From the NCBI GenBank assembly GCA_903855985.1, contig CAIOAO010000008.1:1-40619 (forward strand): 40,619 nt of DNA. Reading direction: 5' to 3'. The DNA comes from an uncultured Opitutia bacterium. Its GTDB lineage: Bacteria > Verrucomicrobiota > Verrucomicrobiia > Opitutales > Opitutaceae. Made by a program: the position numbers and the translations under genes. Of this stretch, positions 18,930 to 27,637 are shown piece after piece (the stretch's first letter is position 1; each line of letters starts with the position of its first letter). The notes below the pieces were generated by a model. It had not been told where the DNA came from. It searched no databases and saw nothing but the letters and a program-made list of their open reading frames with translations.

Positions 18930-19343
18930 TCACTTCCGCTTGATCAGCGGATCGAGGATCAGCCGGACGACCTCCGGGGGTGACTTGGTGAGGGCGGAGG
19001 CCTGGTGATAATACCCGGTGGCGAGCGGCTTGCCGGTGAAGTTCTCGCGCATCTCCAGGCGGAGCTCGATGAGGTAGTTGTTGAAATCCCACGCCCAGCG
19101 ATCCTCGTAGGTGATGATGGCCTGGATGCCGTCCGGCAGCATGGTGAGTGGCCCGCAGGAAGCCTCGTAGCCGCGGGCCTTCAGGTCCGCGACGATGGTC
19201 TGGTCGATGCGGTGGTTGTCCGTCAACCGGTGCTCGACGTAGATGCGCGAGATGGCGCTGAGGTCCGACTCCTTGTGCGTGTCGAGGGACGAACAGCCGG
19301 TGAGCAGGACGCCGAGGGCGAGCAGCGGAAGGACGAGTTTCAT
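18930..19343 (-). CDS. Putative small lipoprotein, unknown function
   Basis: Unrecognised 137-residue envelope lipoprotein. The ATG at 19343 follows a GGGGG tract and gives the signal peptide MKLVLPLLALGVLLTGC with a good lipobox. The mature part has an alternating alpha/beta pattern (ISRIYVEHRLTDNHRIDQ, then VADLKARGYEA) and ends in a basic tail (PLIKRK). It is loosely reminiscent of DUF4136-type lipoproteins, but I would not assign that family. The convergent neighbour is the solute-binding protein; the divergent neighbour is another small lipoprotein about 150 bases away. Confidence 0.78.
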   Translation of the reverse strand: MKLVLPLLALGVLLTGCSSLDTHKESDLSAISRIYVEHRLTDNHRIDQTIVADLKARGYEASCGPLTMLPDGIQAIITYEDRWAWDFNNYLIELRLEMRENFTGKPLATGYYHQASALTKSPPEVVRLILDPLIKRK

Positions 19344-19491
19344 CACCCCCAAGACGTGTCCCGAACCGGAAAGTTATCAACTCGTTCGTGCAACCCGCCC
19401 TGCGGCCCGGCGCGACCGGCGAACAGTCATTGCGCCGGACCGGCCGGGAGTAATTGCTGGCGGGGCAGTTCATCCCCAACCCCTCAGTACC

Positions 19492-20019
19492 ATGCAAAAG
19501 TATCTTCTTTCCACGGGTGCAGCGGTCCTGCTGGCCCTGTTTGTGACGGGTTGTGAAACCGACGGCGGCGTGTCCGCCCGCGCGCAGGAAAAGTCCGCAA
19601 CCTATGCCGCACTGAAGCCGTGGCAGAAGAAGTACATCACCAAGGGTACGATCGCCCAGGGTTTCACCCCGGACATGGTTTACATCGCCATGGGCCATCC
19701 GGACAAGGTCGAGACCCAGGAGTTGCGCGAGGGCAAGGCCGAGCTGTGGACCTACAGCCGGTTCTATCCCAATCTGGATGCGGTCCACGGATTACGGCGG
19801 GCCAACTTTACCACGGAATCGGCGTATCAGCCCCAGCGGGCCACCATGCAGTCGAACGGAGTTCCGGTCGGCATGTCGAGGAGCCCGGAAAGCATCTCCA
19901 AAACCGGCGGTCCCCAGGGCGGCTCGATGGAGCCGGCGGATCTGACCTCCTACACGATCGCGGTGTTGTTTGCAGACGGGAAAGTCGTCCGGATTGGTGC
20001 GGATAAAAACCCCAACTGA
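19492..20019 (+). CDS. Putative lipoprotein, BamE/SmpA-like fold possible
   Basis: 175-residue predicted lipoprotein. The ATG at 19492 gives MQKYLLSTGAAVLLALFVTG with a lipobox (FVTGC); an open frame extends upstream but has no protein character. The segment IAQGFTPDMVYIAMGHPDKV followed by KAELWTYSRFYPNL resembles the 'G.t...V...lG.P......g..e.w.Y' pattern of BamE/OmlA-like small outer-membrane lipoproteins. The C-terminus ends in a beta strand (IAVLFADGKVVRIG), also usual for that fold. The BamE role itself is not established. The aminotransferase gene follows after about 90 bases. Confidence 0.75.
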   Translation: MQKYLLSTGAAVLLALFVTGCETDGGVSARAQEKSATYAALKPWQKKYITKGTIAQGFTPDMVYIAMGHPDKVETQELREGKAELWTYSRFYPNLDAVHGLRRANFTTESAYQPQRATMQSNGVPVGMSRSPESISKTGGPQGGSMEPADLTSYTIAVLFADGKVVRIGADKNPN

Positions 20020-20111
20020 CCGGGCGAATGGCCGGCCGGTGCGGTCGCACGCGGACTTGGAATCCATCCTGCAGTGGGCAGGCTGCCGTGGCACACTGCC
20101 GCACCCTATCC

Positions 20112-21245
20112 ATGCACTCCCCGACCTCGCTCAATCGCCGCCAGTGGCTCAAGGCCACGGGCGCGGCTCTCGCCGGCCTGACGCTGGCTCCCCGGATTGC
20201 CTTGCGCGCCGAGCCGGCGCCGAATGCCACGCCCGTGCCGGTGCCGCCCGGCCCGGTGCAGCTGTGCTGGAACGAAAATCCCTTCGGTCCGTCACCGCGC
20301 GCCATCGAGGCGATGCAACGCGAAGTGCCGCGCGTGCATCGTTATCCGTTCAACTTGACGCCCGAGCTGGTCAAGCGCCTCGCGGCCAAGGAGGGCGTCT
20401 CGACGGATCACATTGTGGCCGGCGTCGGCTCCGGTGAGATCCTGGAGACCTACGGCGTGTATCTCGGCCGCCAGCGCGGCGAGGTCATCACGGCGTCACC
20501 CGGCTACATGCAGATGACGGATGCGATGCAGCGCATGGGCTCGCGGGTCGTGTCGGTGCCGTTGAACGACCGGCTGGAATACGATCTGGAGGCGATGGCG
20601 GCGAAGATCACGCCGGAGACCAAGGCGGTGTATATCTGCAACCCGAACAACCCCTCCGGCACGATCGTTGAGCCGGCGAGGCTGCGGGCATTTGCCATCG
20701 CGGCCGCGAAAAAGGTGCCGGTGTTCATCGACGAGGCTTACCTGCAGTGCTCGGACCATTTTGCGGCGAACACGATGGTCGGACTGGTGCGCGAGGGGCA
20801 CAACGTCACCGTGGCGCGGACGTTCTCCAAGCTCTACGGCCTCGCCGGCCAGCGGATGGGCTACGGCATCATGCCACCGGAAATGGCCAAGGGCCTGCGC
20901 GAGTTCATGAACGGCAGCGTCAACCTGCTCGGTGTCGTGGGTGCCCTGGCCAGCCTGGAAGACCCGACGTACGTCGAGGCGACCCGGCGCAAGATCAAAG
21001 CCGGGCGCGACGCGCTGATCGCCGTGCTCCAGGAACACGGCCGGAAGTACGCGGAGCCGCAGGGCAACTTCGTGTTTTTCCACACCGGGATCCCGATCAC
21101 CGAGTTTTCCCAGCGGATGAGGGCGGAAAACGTGATCGTCGCCCGTCCCTTCGCGCCGCTGACCGAGTGGTGCCGCATCTCGATCGGTTCGCCGGAGGAG
21201 ATGGCGGTGTGTCATGCGGCGCTCAGAAAGGTTCTGAGCGCCTAG
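20112..21245 (+). CDS. Tat-exported HisC-like class I/II aminotransferase
   Basis: Fold-type I PLP aminotransferase of 377 residues, closest in pattern to histidinol-phosphate aminotransferase. Visible PLP-site residues are the Asn in CNPNNPSGT (~180), the Asp and Tyr in FIDEAY (~207, 210), the Schiff-base Lys in RTFSKLYGLAG (~240) and the Arg in GQRMGYG. The N-terminus from the ATG at 20112 is a twin-arginine signal (NRRQWLKATGAALAGLTLAP), so the folded, cofactor-loaded enzyme is predicted to be exported. No histidine biosynthesis genes are nearby. A periplasmic role in amino-acid or peptide modification is possible; the substrate is unknown. Confidence 0.86.
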   Translation: MHSPTSLNRRQWLKATGAALAGLTLAPRIALRAEPAPNATPVPVPPGPVQLCWNENPFGPSPRAIEAMQREVPRVHRYPFNLTPELVKRLAAKEGVSTDHIVAGVGSGEILETYGVYLGRQRGEVITASPGYMQMTDAMQRMGSRVVSVPLNDRLEYDLEAMAAKITPETKAVYICNPNNPSGTIVEPARLRAFAIAAAKKVPVFIDEAYLQCSDHFAANTMVGLVREGHNVTVARTFSKLYGLAGQRMGYGIMPPEMAKGLREFMNGSVNLLGVVGALASLEDPTYVEATRRKIKAGRDALIAVLQEHGRKYAEPQGNFVFFHTGIPITEFSQRMRAENVIVARPFAPLTEWCRISIGSPEEMAVCHAALRKVLSA

Positions 21246-21295
21246 GCGATGGGTGCGCGGGCTGGGCGCCTGTCAGCACGCGCCGACGCTGGTGG

Positions 21296-21341
21296 GTCAG
21301 TCGTCAGAAGCTGACGGCTGAAAGCTGACTGCTGATCGCTC
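21296..21341. repeat. Inverted TCAGC/GCTGA word array (second copy)
   Basis: A short left arm (GGTCAGTCGTCAG) is directly followed by a longer right arm of iterated GCTGA words (GCTGACGGCTGAAAGCTGAC, then TGCTGATCGCT). The central part, GTCAGaaGCTGAC, is a near-perfect palindrome. It lies between the convergent aminotransferase and xylose isomerase genes and belongs to the same family as 1819-1925. Confidence 0.65.
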
Positions 21342-21344
21342 GCT

Positions 21345-21363
21345 GCGGCGGCTGCACCGCCGC
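21345..21363 (-). terminator. GC hairpin at the 3' end of xylA
   Basis: A perfect 7-bp stem (GCGGCGG / CCGCCGC) with a CTGCA loop starts one base beyond the xylA stop codon. No U-run follows, so intrinsic termination is uncertain; mRNA 3'-end protection is another possibility. Confidence 0.4.
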
Positions 21364-21364
21364 C

Positions 21365-22693
21365 TCAGCCGTGCAGATACGAATTCAGCAGGTTCTCGAG
21401 GTACTCCTGTTTGCCGGAGCGGGGCTTGGGCTCGCCGAGTTTGCCGAGGACGAGCTTGTTGAGGTCGCGGAAACCGACGCGGCGTTTCTCGATGTCGCGG
21501 CCGAAGCCGGCGTCGTAGCTGGCGTAGCGGTCCTGGAGGAACTTCGTGAACTTGCCCTCGGCGAGGATCCGGCGGGCGAGCTTGAAGGCGAGGGCGTAGG
21601 CATCCATGCCGCCGATGTGCGCGTGGACGAGGTCCTCGGGATCAATGCTGGGGCGGCGGAGCTTGGCGTCGAAGTTGAAGCCGCCCTGGCCGAGGCCGCC
21701 GGCGCGCAGGATGGAGACCATCGCGAGCGTAAGCTCCTTTACGTTGGTGTTGAACTGGTCGGTGTCCCAGCCGAGCAGCTCGTCGCCGGCGTTGGCGTCG
21801 ATCGAGCCGAGCAGGCCCTGGGCCGCGGCGACCTCGATCTCATGCTGGAACGTGTGGCCGGCGAGCGTGGCGTGGTTGGTCTCGATGTTGAACTTGAAAT
21901 GCTTCTCCAGGCCGTGGGTGCGGAGAAAGGCGATGCCGCTGGCGACGTCGAAGTCGTACTGGTGCTTGGTCGGCTCCTTCGGCTTGGGCTCGATGAGGAA
22001 CTGGCCCTTGAAGCCGATGCTCTTCGCGTAGTCCACGGCCAGATGCAGGAACGTGGCGAGGTGGTCCTGCTCGCGCTTGAGGTTGGTGTTGAGGAGGGTC
22101 TCGTAACCCTCGCGGCCGCCCCAGAAAACGTAGTTCTCGCCGCCGAGGGCCTTGGTGACGTCGAGGGCCTTCTTCACCTGCGCCGCGGCGTAGGCGAAGA
22201 CGTGGGCGTCGGGATTCGTGGACGCACCGCACATGTAGCGCGGGTTGGAAAACAGGTTGGCTGTGCCCCACAGCAGTTTCACGCCGGTGGCCTTCTGCAG
22301 GTCCTTCGCGTGGGCGACGACGCGGTCGAGGTTGCGGTTCGACTCGGCGAGGGACTTGCCCTCGGGGGCGATGTCGCGGTCGTGGAAGCAGTAGAATGGC
22401 GCGCGGATTTTCTGGAAAAACTCAAAGGCGGCGTCGAGGCGGGTCTTCGCGATCGAGATCGCGTCGGTGCCCTTTTCCCACGGGCGGACGATGGTGCCGG
22501 GACCGAAGGGGTCGGAGCCCACGCCGCGGAACGAGTGCCAGTACGCGATGGAGAAGCGCAGGTGCGCGGATTGCGTCTTCCCGTCGATGACCTCGTCGGG
22601 GTTGTAGTGGTGGAACGCGAGCGGGTTGGTGGATTTCGGGCCTTCGTAGGCGATGGCCTTGATCTTGGGAAAGTGGGCGCGGGCTTTTTTCAT
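21365..22693 (-). CDS. xylA: Xylose isomerase
   Basis: Cytoplasmic isomerase that converts D-xylose to D-xylulose with two divalent metals. The 442-residue length and N-terminal extension ([20 protein letters not shown]) fit class II enzymes. Active-site landmarks: the catalytic His region [30 protein letters not shown], the metal-binding Glu and His in [18 protein letters not shown], and [12 protein letters not shown]. No xylulokinase, transporter or XylR gene is within the window, so it appears to be a stand-alone gene. A hairpin and a word repeat follow its stop. Confidence 0.97.
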   Translation of the reverse strand: MKKARAHFPKIKAIAYEGPKSTNPLAFHHYNPDEVIDGKTQSAHLRFSIAYWHSFRGVGSDPFGPGTIVRPWEKGTDAISIAKTRLDAAFEFFQKIRAPFYCFHDRDIAPEGKSLAESNRNLDRVVAHAKDLQKATGVKLLWGTANLFSNPRYMCGASTNPDAHVFAYAAAQVKKALDVTKALGGENYVFWGGREGYETLLNTNLKREQDHLATFLHLAVDYAKSIGFKGQFLIEPKPKEPTKHQYDFDVASGIAFLRTHGLEKHFKFNIETNHATLAGHTFQHEIEVAAAQGLLGSIDANAGDELLGWDTDQFNTNVKELTLAMVSILRAGGLGQGGFNFDAKLRRPSIDPEDLVHAHIGGMDAYALAFKLARRILAEGKFTKFLQDRYASYDAGFGRDIEKRRVGFRDLNKLVLGKLGEPKPRSGKQEYLENLLNSYLHG

Positions 22694-22750
22694 GGGGGAT
22701 GGCGAAGCTAGACAGCGCCCCGCGCCGGAACCAGCGGAAAAACCGCCGGG

Positions 22751-23971
22751 TCAGGCCGCCGGCGCCGGGGCGGACTTTTCCTCCTTCTTCAGGAAGAACC
22801 GCCGCCATGAGAGGGCGAAGCCGGTGTACACGAGGAAGCAGGCGCCGAACGACGCGAGGGCGGCGAGGAGTTTGCCCACCGGCCCCAAGGCCTCGCCAGT
22901 GTGCAGAAACCGGATCCACGTGCGCACGCGGCGGCCGAGGCTGCCATCGGCGTAGCCATCGCGCTTGAGCAGTTCGGCCGAAAAAGGGTCGAGCGTGAGG
23001 GTGGTCCGGGCGAAGAGCGGCCAGGAGCCCGATTCCATGACCATCATGACCGCCGGTGGTGTGACCGGATGTTTCTCACCGGTCGGCCCCGCGGCAGGAC
23101 GGGTCTCACCCGCGGGACGCGAATCGCCGCCTTGGCCGCGCGGGCCGCTGAGGAGAAGCGTGATCACTTCCGCTCGGGGTGAAAATTGCGTGGCTGCGGC
23201 CAGCAGGGCATCGGGGCCAAGCGGGCCCTCGGTGGCCGGGACTTTGGCCGACGCGAGGGCGGGAGCTTGTTGCCCGGGCACGGGACTGCCGGTGGCGCGG
23301 TAGACCAGATCGTTGGCCCAACGATAGGACATCACCACACCGGTGGCGGTGAGGACGATCAGGATGGGCGCGGACCAAAAACCGATGACGTTGTGCCAGT
23401 TCCAGTCGCGGGCGCGGCCGGTGGCGTCGCGCAGAAACCAGAGCGAGCGCTTGAGGCCCTTCGTCCGCCACTTGCGCGGCCACCAGAGCACGAGGCCGCT
23501 GAGGACGAGAAAGAGGCAGGCGGCATTGCAGGCGCCGGTAACGGCCTTGCCCCATGCGCGTTGGTCGCCGCTGCGCCCGAGGAAGCGATGCCAGCCCTCC
23601 ATCGCCCGGAAAAACGCGCGCCACTTTTTTGCCCCCGGCTCGCGGATGGCGCCGGAATACGGATCAACGTAAACGGTCGCCTCCCGGCCGAAGGCCACCT
23701 GCACGACCTGAGTAGGATCGGAAGACACGGTGACCGCGGTGGGCCGGGTGGCGGGCTCCGCCAGCCGTGCGTGCTTGATCAAGTCGCTGACCGGCAGGCG
23801 AGGGGCGTTGGGCGGGGGAGGCGTGACGCGCAGGGTGTCGCGCTCCGCGCGCGCGATGATTTCATGCTCGAAGGCCAGCGCGGTGCCGGTGAAGGCCATG
23901 ACGGCGACGACGAGGCCGGCGGTCAGGCCGGCGGCGAGATGCAGCCAGAAGATGGATTTGCGAACAGTCAT
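22751..23971 (-). CDS. PepSY-associated TM helix protein
   Basis: Inner-membrane protein of the PepSY_TM family, 406 residues from the ATG at 23971 (MTVRKSIFWLHLAAGLTAGL). Family features: the first TM with conserved His, GTALAFEHEI, the WHRFLG...RAWGKAVTGACN region, the second TM followed by LWWPRKW, the third TM with NWHNVIGFWSAPILIVLTAT, and a final TM (ACFLVYTGFALSWRRF). Relatives are commonly linked to TonB receptors and siderophore-iron reduction, but no receptor is adjacent here. Between the PepSY and last TM parts is a Gly/Pro-rich low-complexity linker (~30 residues). The function is inferred only from family context. Confidence 0.84.
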   Translation of the reverse strand: MTVRKSIFWLHLAAGLTAGLVVAVMAFTGTALAFEHEIIARAERDTLRVTPPPPNAPRLPVSDLIKHARLAEPATRPTAVTVSSDPTQVVQVAFGREATVYVDPYSGAIREPGAKKWRAFFRAMEGWHRFLGRSGDQRAWGKAVTGACNAACLFLVLSGLVLWWPRKWRTKGLKRSLWFLRDATGRARDWNWHNVIGFWSAPILIVLTATGVVMSYRWANDLVYRATGSPVPGQQAPALASAKVPATEGPLGPDALLAAATQFSPRAEVITLLLSGPRGQGGDSRPAGETRPAAGPTGEKHPVTPPAVMMVMESGSWPLFARTTLTLDPFSAELLKRDGYADGSLGRRVRTWIRFLHTGEALGPVGKLLAALASFGACFLVYTGFALSWRRFFLKKEEKSAPAPAA

Positions 23972-24150
23972 GGGCGGCCGGTGGGTGCGACGAATGCGGC
24001 AGAAAATCCCGGTGCCGTCCAGCGAACCGTGGGCTGACCTGCATGGGTTACCGCAGATTGCGCCGCCAGACGCGTCCAAGCGATGAGGCGAGAAAGTCCC
24101 TGGCCGATACCGGATGTCACTACGGCTCATTAACCTCAGAAATGCTTCCG

Positions 24151-24179
24151 TTGACCTGAGTTATCGCATTAGTTTTAAC
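24151..24179 (+). promoter_or_regulatory. Candidate sigma-70-type promoter of aroB
   Basis: TTGACC at 24151-24156 and TTTAAC at 24174-24179 are separated by 17 bases, within an AT-rich patch that stands out from the GC-rich surroundings. The predicted transcription start would fall at or just before the aroB ATG at 24186, implying a very short or absent leader. Confidence 0.35.
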
Positions 24180-24185
24180 GTTCGC

Positions 24186-25283
24186 ATGACAGAATCGCTA
24201 ACGGTGAACTTGGGTGAGCGGAGCTATTCGATCTCAATTGGATCGGATTTGCGGGGTGTCATCCAGGCGCAGGTCGCCGATCTGGTGAAAGCCGGCCGGA
24301 AAATCGCTGTACTGACGGACCGCACGATCGCCGCGCGGCAGGCCGAGGCTCTGTTGGCGATGTTTGGCGCCGCCCCCATGCTGGTGGTCGCAGCCGGTGA
24401 GGAAACGAAGTCGGTCGCGGAATTGGGCCGGGTGTTGGAATTTTTGGCCGCCCAGGGACTGGATCGCACCGGTGTACTGGTGACCGTGGGCGGAGGTGTC
24501 ATCGGCGATCTGGGCGGGTTTGCCGCCGCGAGCTATTTGCGGGGCATCGAATTCATCCAGGTGCCAACCACCTTGCTGGCCATGGTGGACAGCTCCGTCG
24601 GCGGCAAGACGGGCATCAATCTCACCGCGGGCAAAAACCTCGCGGGCGCCTTTCACCAGCCGCGCGGCGTGTTCATCGATACCCAGTTCCTGGCGACGCT
24701 GGCGCCGCGGGAATTCGCCGCGGGCGCGGCGGAGATTATCAAGTACGGCCTGCTGGGTGACGCGGCCCTGCTGGCGCAACTGGAGCGTGCGCCCCTCACG
24801 GCGACGAGTGCCAATCTGCCGGCGGTCATCCGCCGCTGCTGTGAGTTGAAGGCGCGCATCGTCGAGGCGGATGAGCGCGAACTGGCCGCCGACGGCGGCC
24901 GGGCGCTGTTGAATCTCGGCCACACGTTCGGCCATGCCATCGAACAGGTCGCGGGCTACGGCACCTACCTGCACGGCGAGGCCGTGGCGATCGGCCTGGG
25001 CGCGGCGGCGCGGCTTGCCCAGAAGCTCGGATCCCTCTCCGCCGCGGACGTCGCGCGGGTCGACGCGGTGGTTGCAGCCCACGCGCTGCCCATCCGCCTG
25101 CGTGCACCGCTGGCGCTTCCGGCCCTCCTGGCCGTCATGGCGCGGGACAAAAAGGTCCGCGCCGGGTTGCCGCGCTTTGTGGTGCTTCAAAAACTGGGCG
25201 TGGCCGTCACTCGGTCGGAAGGCATCACGCCAGCCCAGGTCGAGGCGTGTTTCCGCGAAGTCGGCGCGGTGGATTCGCTGTGA
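24186..25283 (+). CDS. aroB: 3-dehydroquinate synthase
   Basis: Second enzyme of the shikimate pathway: converts DAHP to 3-dehydroquinate using NAD and a divalent metal, in the cytoplasm. The 365-residue length from the ATG at 24186 (MTESLTVNLGERSYSI) is normal. NAD- and metal-binding motifs: VTVGGGVIGDLGGFAAASYL, IQVPTTLLAMVDSSVGGKTG, and the metal ligands in AAEIIKYGLLGD, LLNLGHTFGHAIEQV and YLHGEAVAIG. A longer frame upstream adds 24 unconserved residues that overlap the candidate promoter, so the ATG at 24186 is preferred. It heads the plus-strand run to infC. Confidence 0.95.
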   Translation: MTESLTVNLGERSYSISIGSDLRGVIQAQVADLVKAGRKIAVLTDRTIAARQAEALLAMFGAAPMLVVAAGEETKSVAELGRVLEFLAAQGLDRTGVLVTVGGGVIGDLGGFAAASYLRGIEFIQVPTTLLAMVDSSVGGKTGINLTAGKNLAGAFHQPRGVFIDTQFLATLAPREFAAGAAEIIKYGLLGDAALLAQLERAPLTATSANLPAVIRRCCELKARIVEADERELAADGGRALLNLGHTFGHAIEQVAGYGTYLHGEAVAIGLGAAARLAQKLGSLSAADVARVDAVVAAHALPIRLRAPLALPALLAVMARDKKVRAGLPRFVVLQKLGVAVTRSEGITPAQVEACFREVGAVDSL

Positions 25284-25315
25284 CTTTTGGGTCTTTCCCG
25301 GGTTAAATCCCCGCC

Positions 25316-25945
25316 ATGTCCGCCATCGACGAAGGCATTGTCCGGGAATATTTCGAGCAGAACGGCTTCCTTGTCCGTCAGGCGCGCAAATACCAGGTGT
25401 CCGCGCGCCGGAAGACCGGCGACGAGGAAATCGACCTCGTGGTCTACAACCCGGCCTGGCGGCGCGGTTCGCGGCGGCCCGATTTTTTCCTGTTCTCCAG
25501 CGAGCTCGCCCTGGTCCACAAGGCCATCGTGGCGGTGAAGGGCTGGCACACGGGCGTGTTCACGCCGGCCACGCTCAAGAGCAGCCCGGAGATCTTCCGC
25601 TTCCTCGAGGAAAACGTGCTGAAGGAAGTCACGCGCTTCTTCCCGGCGGACACCGACGATGACGGCGGCGCGCTCACCAAGATCCTGGTGCTGCCCAGCC
25701 TGCCGACGGCCGAGCCGTTCCGCTCGCAGAGTGTCGAGCTGCTCAAGGCGCACGGCATTGATGCCATCATCTCGTTCCGCGCCATGCTACTCGACATCCT
25801 CGACAAGATCGAAATCAACCAGAACTACAGCAAGAGCGACACGCTGCAGGTCATGCGCATCCTGAAAAACTACGACCTCCTGAAGGACGCGCAGCTCGAC
25901 ATGTTTCCCGACCGCGCCGCCGCGCCCCGTCGCCCCAAGGCCTGA
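25316..25945 (+). CDS. Conserved-looking unknown protein, restriction-endonuclease-like N-terminus
   Basis: Unrecognised 209-residue cytoplasmic protein. Residues ~8-75 (IVREYFEQNGFLVRQARKYQ, EEIDLVVYNP, KAIVAVKGWHTGVF) follow the helix-strand-strand order of PD-(D/E)XK nuclease folds, with a candidate Asp in EIDLVV and Lys in VAVKGW. The usual acidic residue two positions before that Lys is replaced by Ala, so activity is doubtful. The C-terminal half (SFRAMLLDILDKIEINQNYS, then LQVMRILKNYDLLKDAQ) is helical. It sits 32 bases after aroB and 5 bases before lpxA, apparently in the same operon. Nothing ties it to a known restriction system. Confidence 0.82.
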   Translation: MSAIDEGIVREYFEQNGFLVRQARKYQVSARRKTGDEEIDLVVYNPAWRRGSRRPDFFLFSSELALVHKAIVAVKGWHTGVFTPATLKSSPEIFRFLEENVLKEVTRFFPADTDDDGGALTKILVLPSLPTAEPFRSQSVELLKAHGIDAIISFRAMLLDILDKIEINQNYSKSDTLQVMRILKNYDLLKDAQLDMFPDRAAAPRRPKA

Positions 25946-25950
25946 CCCCG

Positions 25951-26712
25951 ATGTCCACCGTCATTCATCCCACCGCCCTCGTCGAACCCGGCGCCCAGCT
26001 TGGGGCGGACTGCGAAATCATGGCCGGCGCGATTGTCACGCGCCACTGCGTCCTGGGTGACCGCGTCGTCGTGCATCCCTACGCCGTGATCGGCGGGGAT
26101 CCGCAATATGTGAAGTTCGACCGCTCGCTCGCCTCGGGCGTGCGCATCGGCGCCGGCACGGTTCTGCGCGAGCACGTGACGGTGAACCGTTCCATCCATG
26201 CCGGGGATTTCACCACCCTGGGGGAAAACTGTTTCCTGATGGCCGCGAGCCATGTGGCGCACGACTGTGCCGTGGGCAACCTGGTCGTGTTCGCGAATGC
26301 CGCGCTGCTGGCCGGCCACGTCAGCGTCGGCGACCACACGTTTCTCGGCGGCGGGGCGGCGGTGCACCAGTACTGCCGCATCGGCGAGGGTGTCATGGTG
26401 GCCGGTCACGCCGCGATCACGCGCGATGTGCCGCATTTCACGCTGGTGGCCGAGCGCGACGACGTGATCGGTTTCAACGTCGTGGGCCTGAAACGCCGCG
26501 GGGTGAGCCGCGCCGCGATCGCGGAGCTGAAGCAGGTCTTTCACGAGGTATATTTCACGACGGGCAACATCCGCACGGTGGCGGCCGCGGTGCTGGCGGG
26601 CGGAAAATACACGACGCCCGAGGCCGGGCGGTTCCTGCGGTTCTTCGCGGACGGCAAGCGCAGCTTTGCGCGGGCGCGCCGCGCCGCGGTGGAAGAGTCC
26701 GATGGCAGCTAA
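25951..26712 (+). CDS. lpxA: UDP-N-acetylglucosamine O-acyltransferase (LpxA)
   Basis: First step of lipid A biosynthesis: transfer of a 3-hydroxyacyl chain from ACP to UDP-GlcNAc. The 253-residue protein is a left-handed beta-helix of hexapeptide repeats (VIHPTALVEPGAQLGADCEI) with the catalytic His in ASHVAHDCAVGN (~104) and LxA signatures PYAVIGGDPQYVKF and RIGEGVMVAGHAAITRDVP. The C-terminal helical domain begins at NVVGLKRRGVSRAAI. lpxB, lpxD and fabZ are not adjacent. The pdxA start overlaps its 3' end by 11 bases, suggesting coupling. It confirms a Gram-negative envelope. Confidence 0.94.
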   Translation: MSTVIHPTALVEPGAQLGADCEIMAGAIVTRHCVLGDRVVVHPYAVIGGDPQYVKFDRSLASGVRIGAGTVLREHVTVNRSIHAGDFTTLGENCFLMAASHVAHDCAVGNLVVFANAALLAGHVSVGDHTFLGGGAAVHQYCRIGEGVMVAGHAAITRDVPHFTLVAERDDVIGFNVVGLKRRGVSRAAIAELKQVFHEVYFTTGNIRTVAAAVLAGGKYTTPEAGRFLRFFADGKRSFARARRAAVEESDGS

Positions 26713-27625
26713 GCTCGCCATCACCTGCGGCGACCCGGCGGGAGTTGGGCCGGAAATTATCGCCACCTGGCTCGCGGCGCACGCCGCCGAGGCGCAGGAC
26801 GTGGCCGTGATCGGACCGGCGCGCTGGCTCGCTTCGCTCGCTACGCCCGCGGAAAAAATCGCCGTGGGGCTGGAGGAGTTTGCCGCCACGCCGGGCTCGC
26901 CCACGGGCGACGGGGCGCTGGTGGCGTGGGCGGCGATGGAGCGTGCGGCCCAGGGGGCGAAGGCCGGGGAATTCGCGGGCGTCGTGACCGGGCCGGTCAG
27001 CAAGGAGTGGCTCGCGCGGATCGGGTATCCGTTTCCCGGGCAGACGGAATTTTTCGCGGACCGCTGGGGCGGCGAGCCGGTGATGTGCTTTTGCGGCGGC
27101 CGCCTGCGGGTGGCGCTGGCGACGTGGCATGTGCCGTTGCACCAGGTTTCGCGGCTGCTGGGCCCGCATCTGCTCCGCCGGACGGTGGCGGCGGCGAGTG
27201 AACTCGCGCAGGCGGACGGCGTGGCCCGGCCGCGCATCGGCGTGTGCGGCCTCAACCCGCACGCCGGGGAGGCCGGCCTGCTGGGTTCCGAGGAGGCCGA
27301 ACTCATCAATCCCGCACTCGATCACCTGCGGCCGGAGTATCCCGGGCTCTCGCGCTGCGAGCCGGGCGACACGCTGTTCGCGCGTGCGCTCCGCGGTGAG
27401 TTCGACGTGGTGGTGGCCCTCTACCACGACCAGGGGCTCGCGCCACTGAAGGCGGTGGATTTTGACGAAGCGGTGAACGTCACACTGGGCCTGCCGCTAG
27501 TCCGGACCAGCCCGGACCATGGGACGGCCTTTGGGATCGCGGGCCGGGGCAAGGCGAGCGCGACGAGCTTCACCAACGCCGTGAATGTCGCCCGGCGCTT
27601 GATAAAGTTCCGGGCTGCGCGATAG
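26702..27625 (+). CDS. pdxA: 4-hydroxythreonine-4-phosphate dehydrogenase
   Basis: Enzyme of the DXP-dependent pyridoxal 5'-phosphate pathway that oxidises 4-phosphohydroxy-L-threonine with NAD(P). It has 307 residues from the ATG at 26702. Family motifs: ITCGDPAGVGPEI at the start, VVTGPVSKEWLA, the metal-ligand His in ATWHVPLHQVS, CGLNPHAGEAGLLGSEE, and VALYHDQGLAPLKAVDFDEA followed by RTSPDHGTAFGIAG. pdxJ is not in the window. The start overlaps lpxA by 11 bases; the next gene starts 12 bases after its stop. Confidence 0.95.
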   Translation: MAAKLAITCGDPAGVGPEIIATWLAAHAAEAQDVAVIGPARWLASLATPAEKIAVGLEEFAATPGSPTGDGALVAWAAMERAAQGAKAGEFAGVVTGPVSKEWLARIGYPFPGQTEFFADRWGGEPVMCFCGGRLRVALATWHVPLHQVSRLLGPHLLRRTVAAASELAQADGVARPRIGVCGLNPHAGEAGLLGSEEAELINPALDHLRPEYPGLSRCEPGDTLFARALRGEFDVVVALYHDQGLAPLKAVDFDEAVNVTLGLPLVRTSPDHGTAFGIAGRGKASATSFTNAVNVARRLIKFRAAR

Positions 27626-27637
27626 TTCGAACCAGCC

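Noticed and set aside
25316-25945. Restriction-modification or defence island around the nuclease-like unknown
   Set aside because: Neighbours are aroB, lpxA and pdxA; no methyltransferase or specificity gene is present, and the catalytic acidic residue is missing.
27626-27637. GTTCGAACC, resembling a tRNA T-loop
   Set aside because: No acceptor, D or anticodon stem can be built around it; it is part of the short pdxA-IscA spacer.
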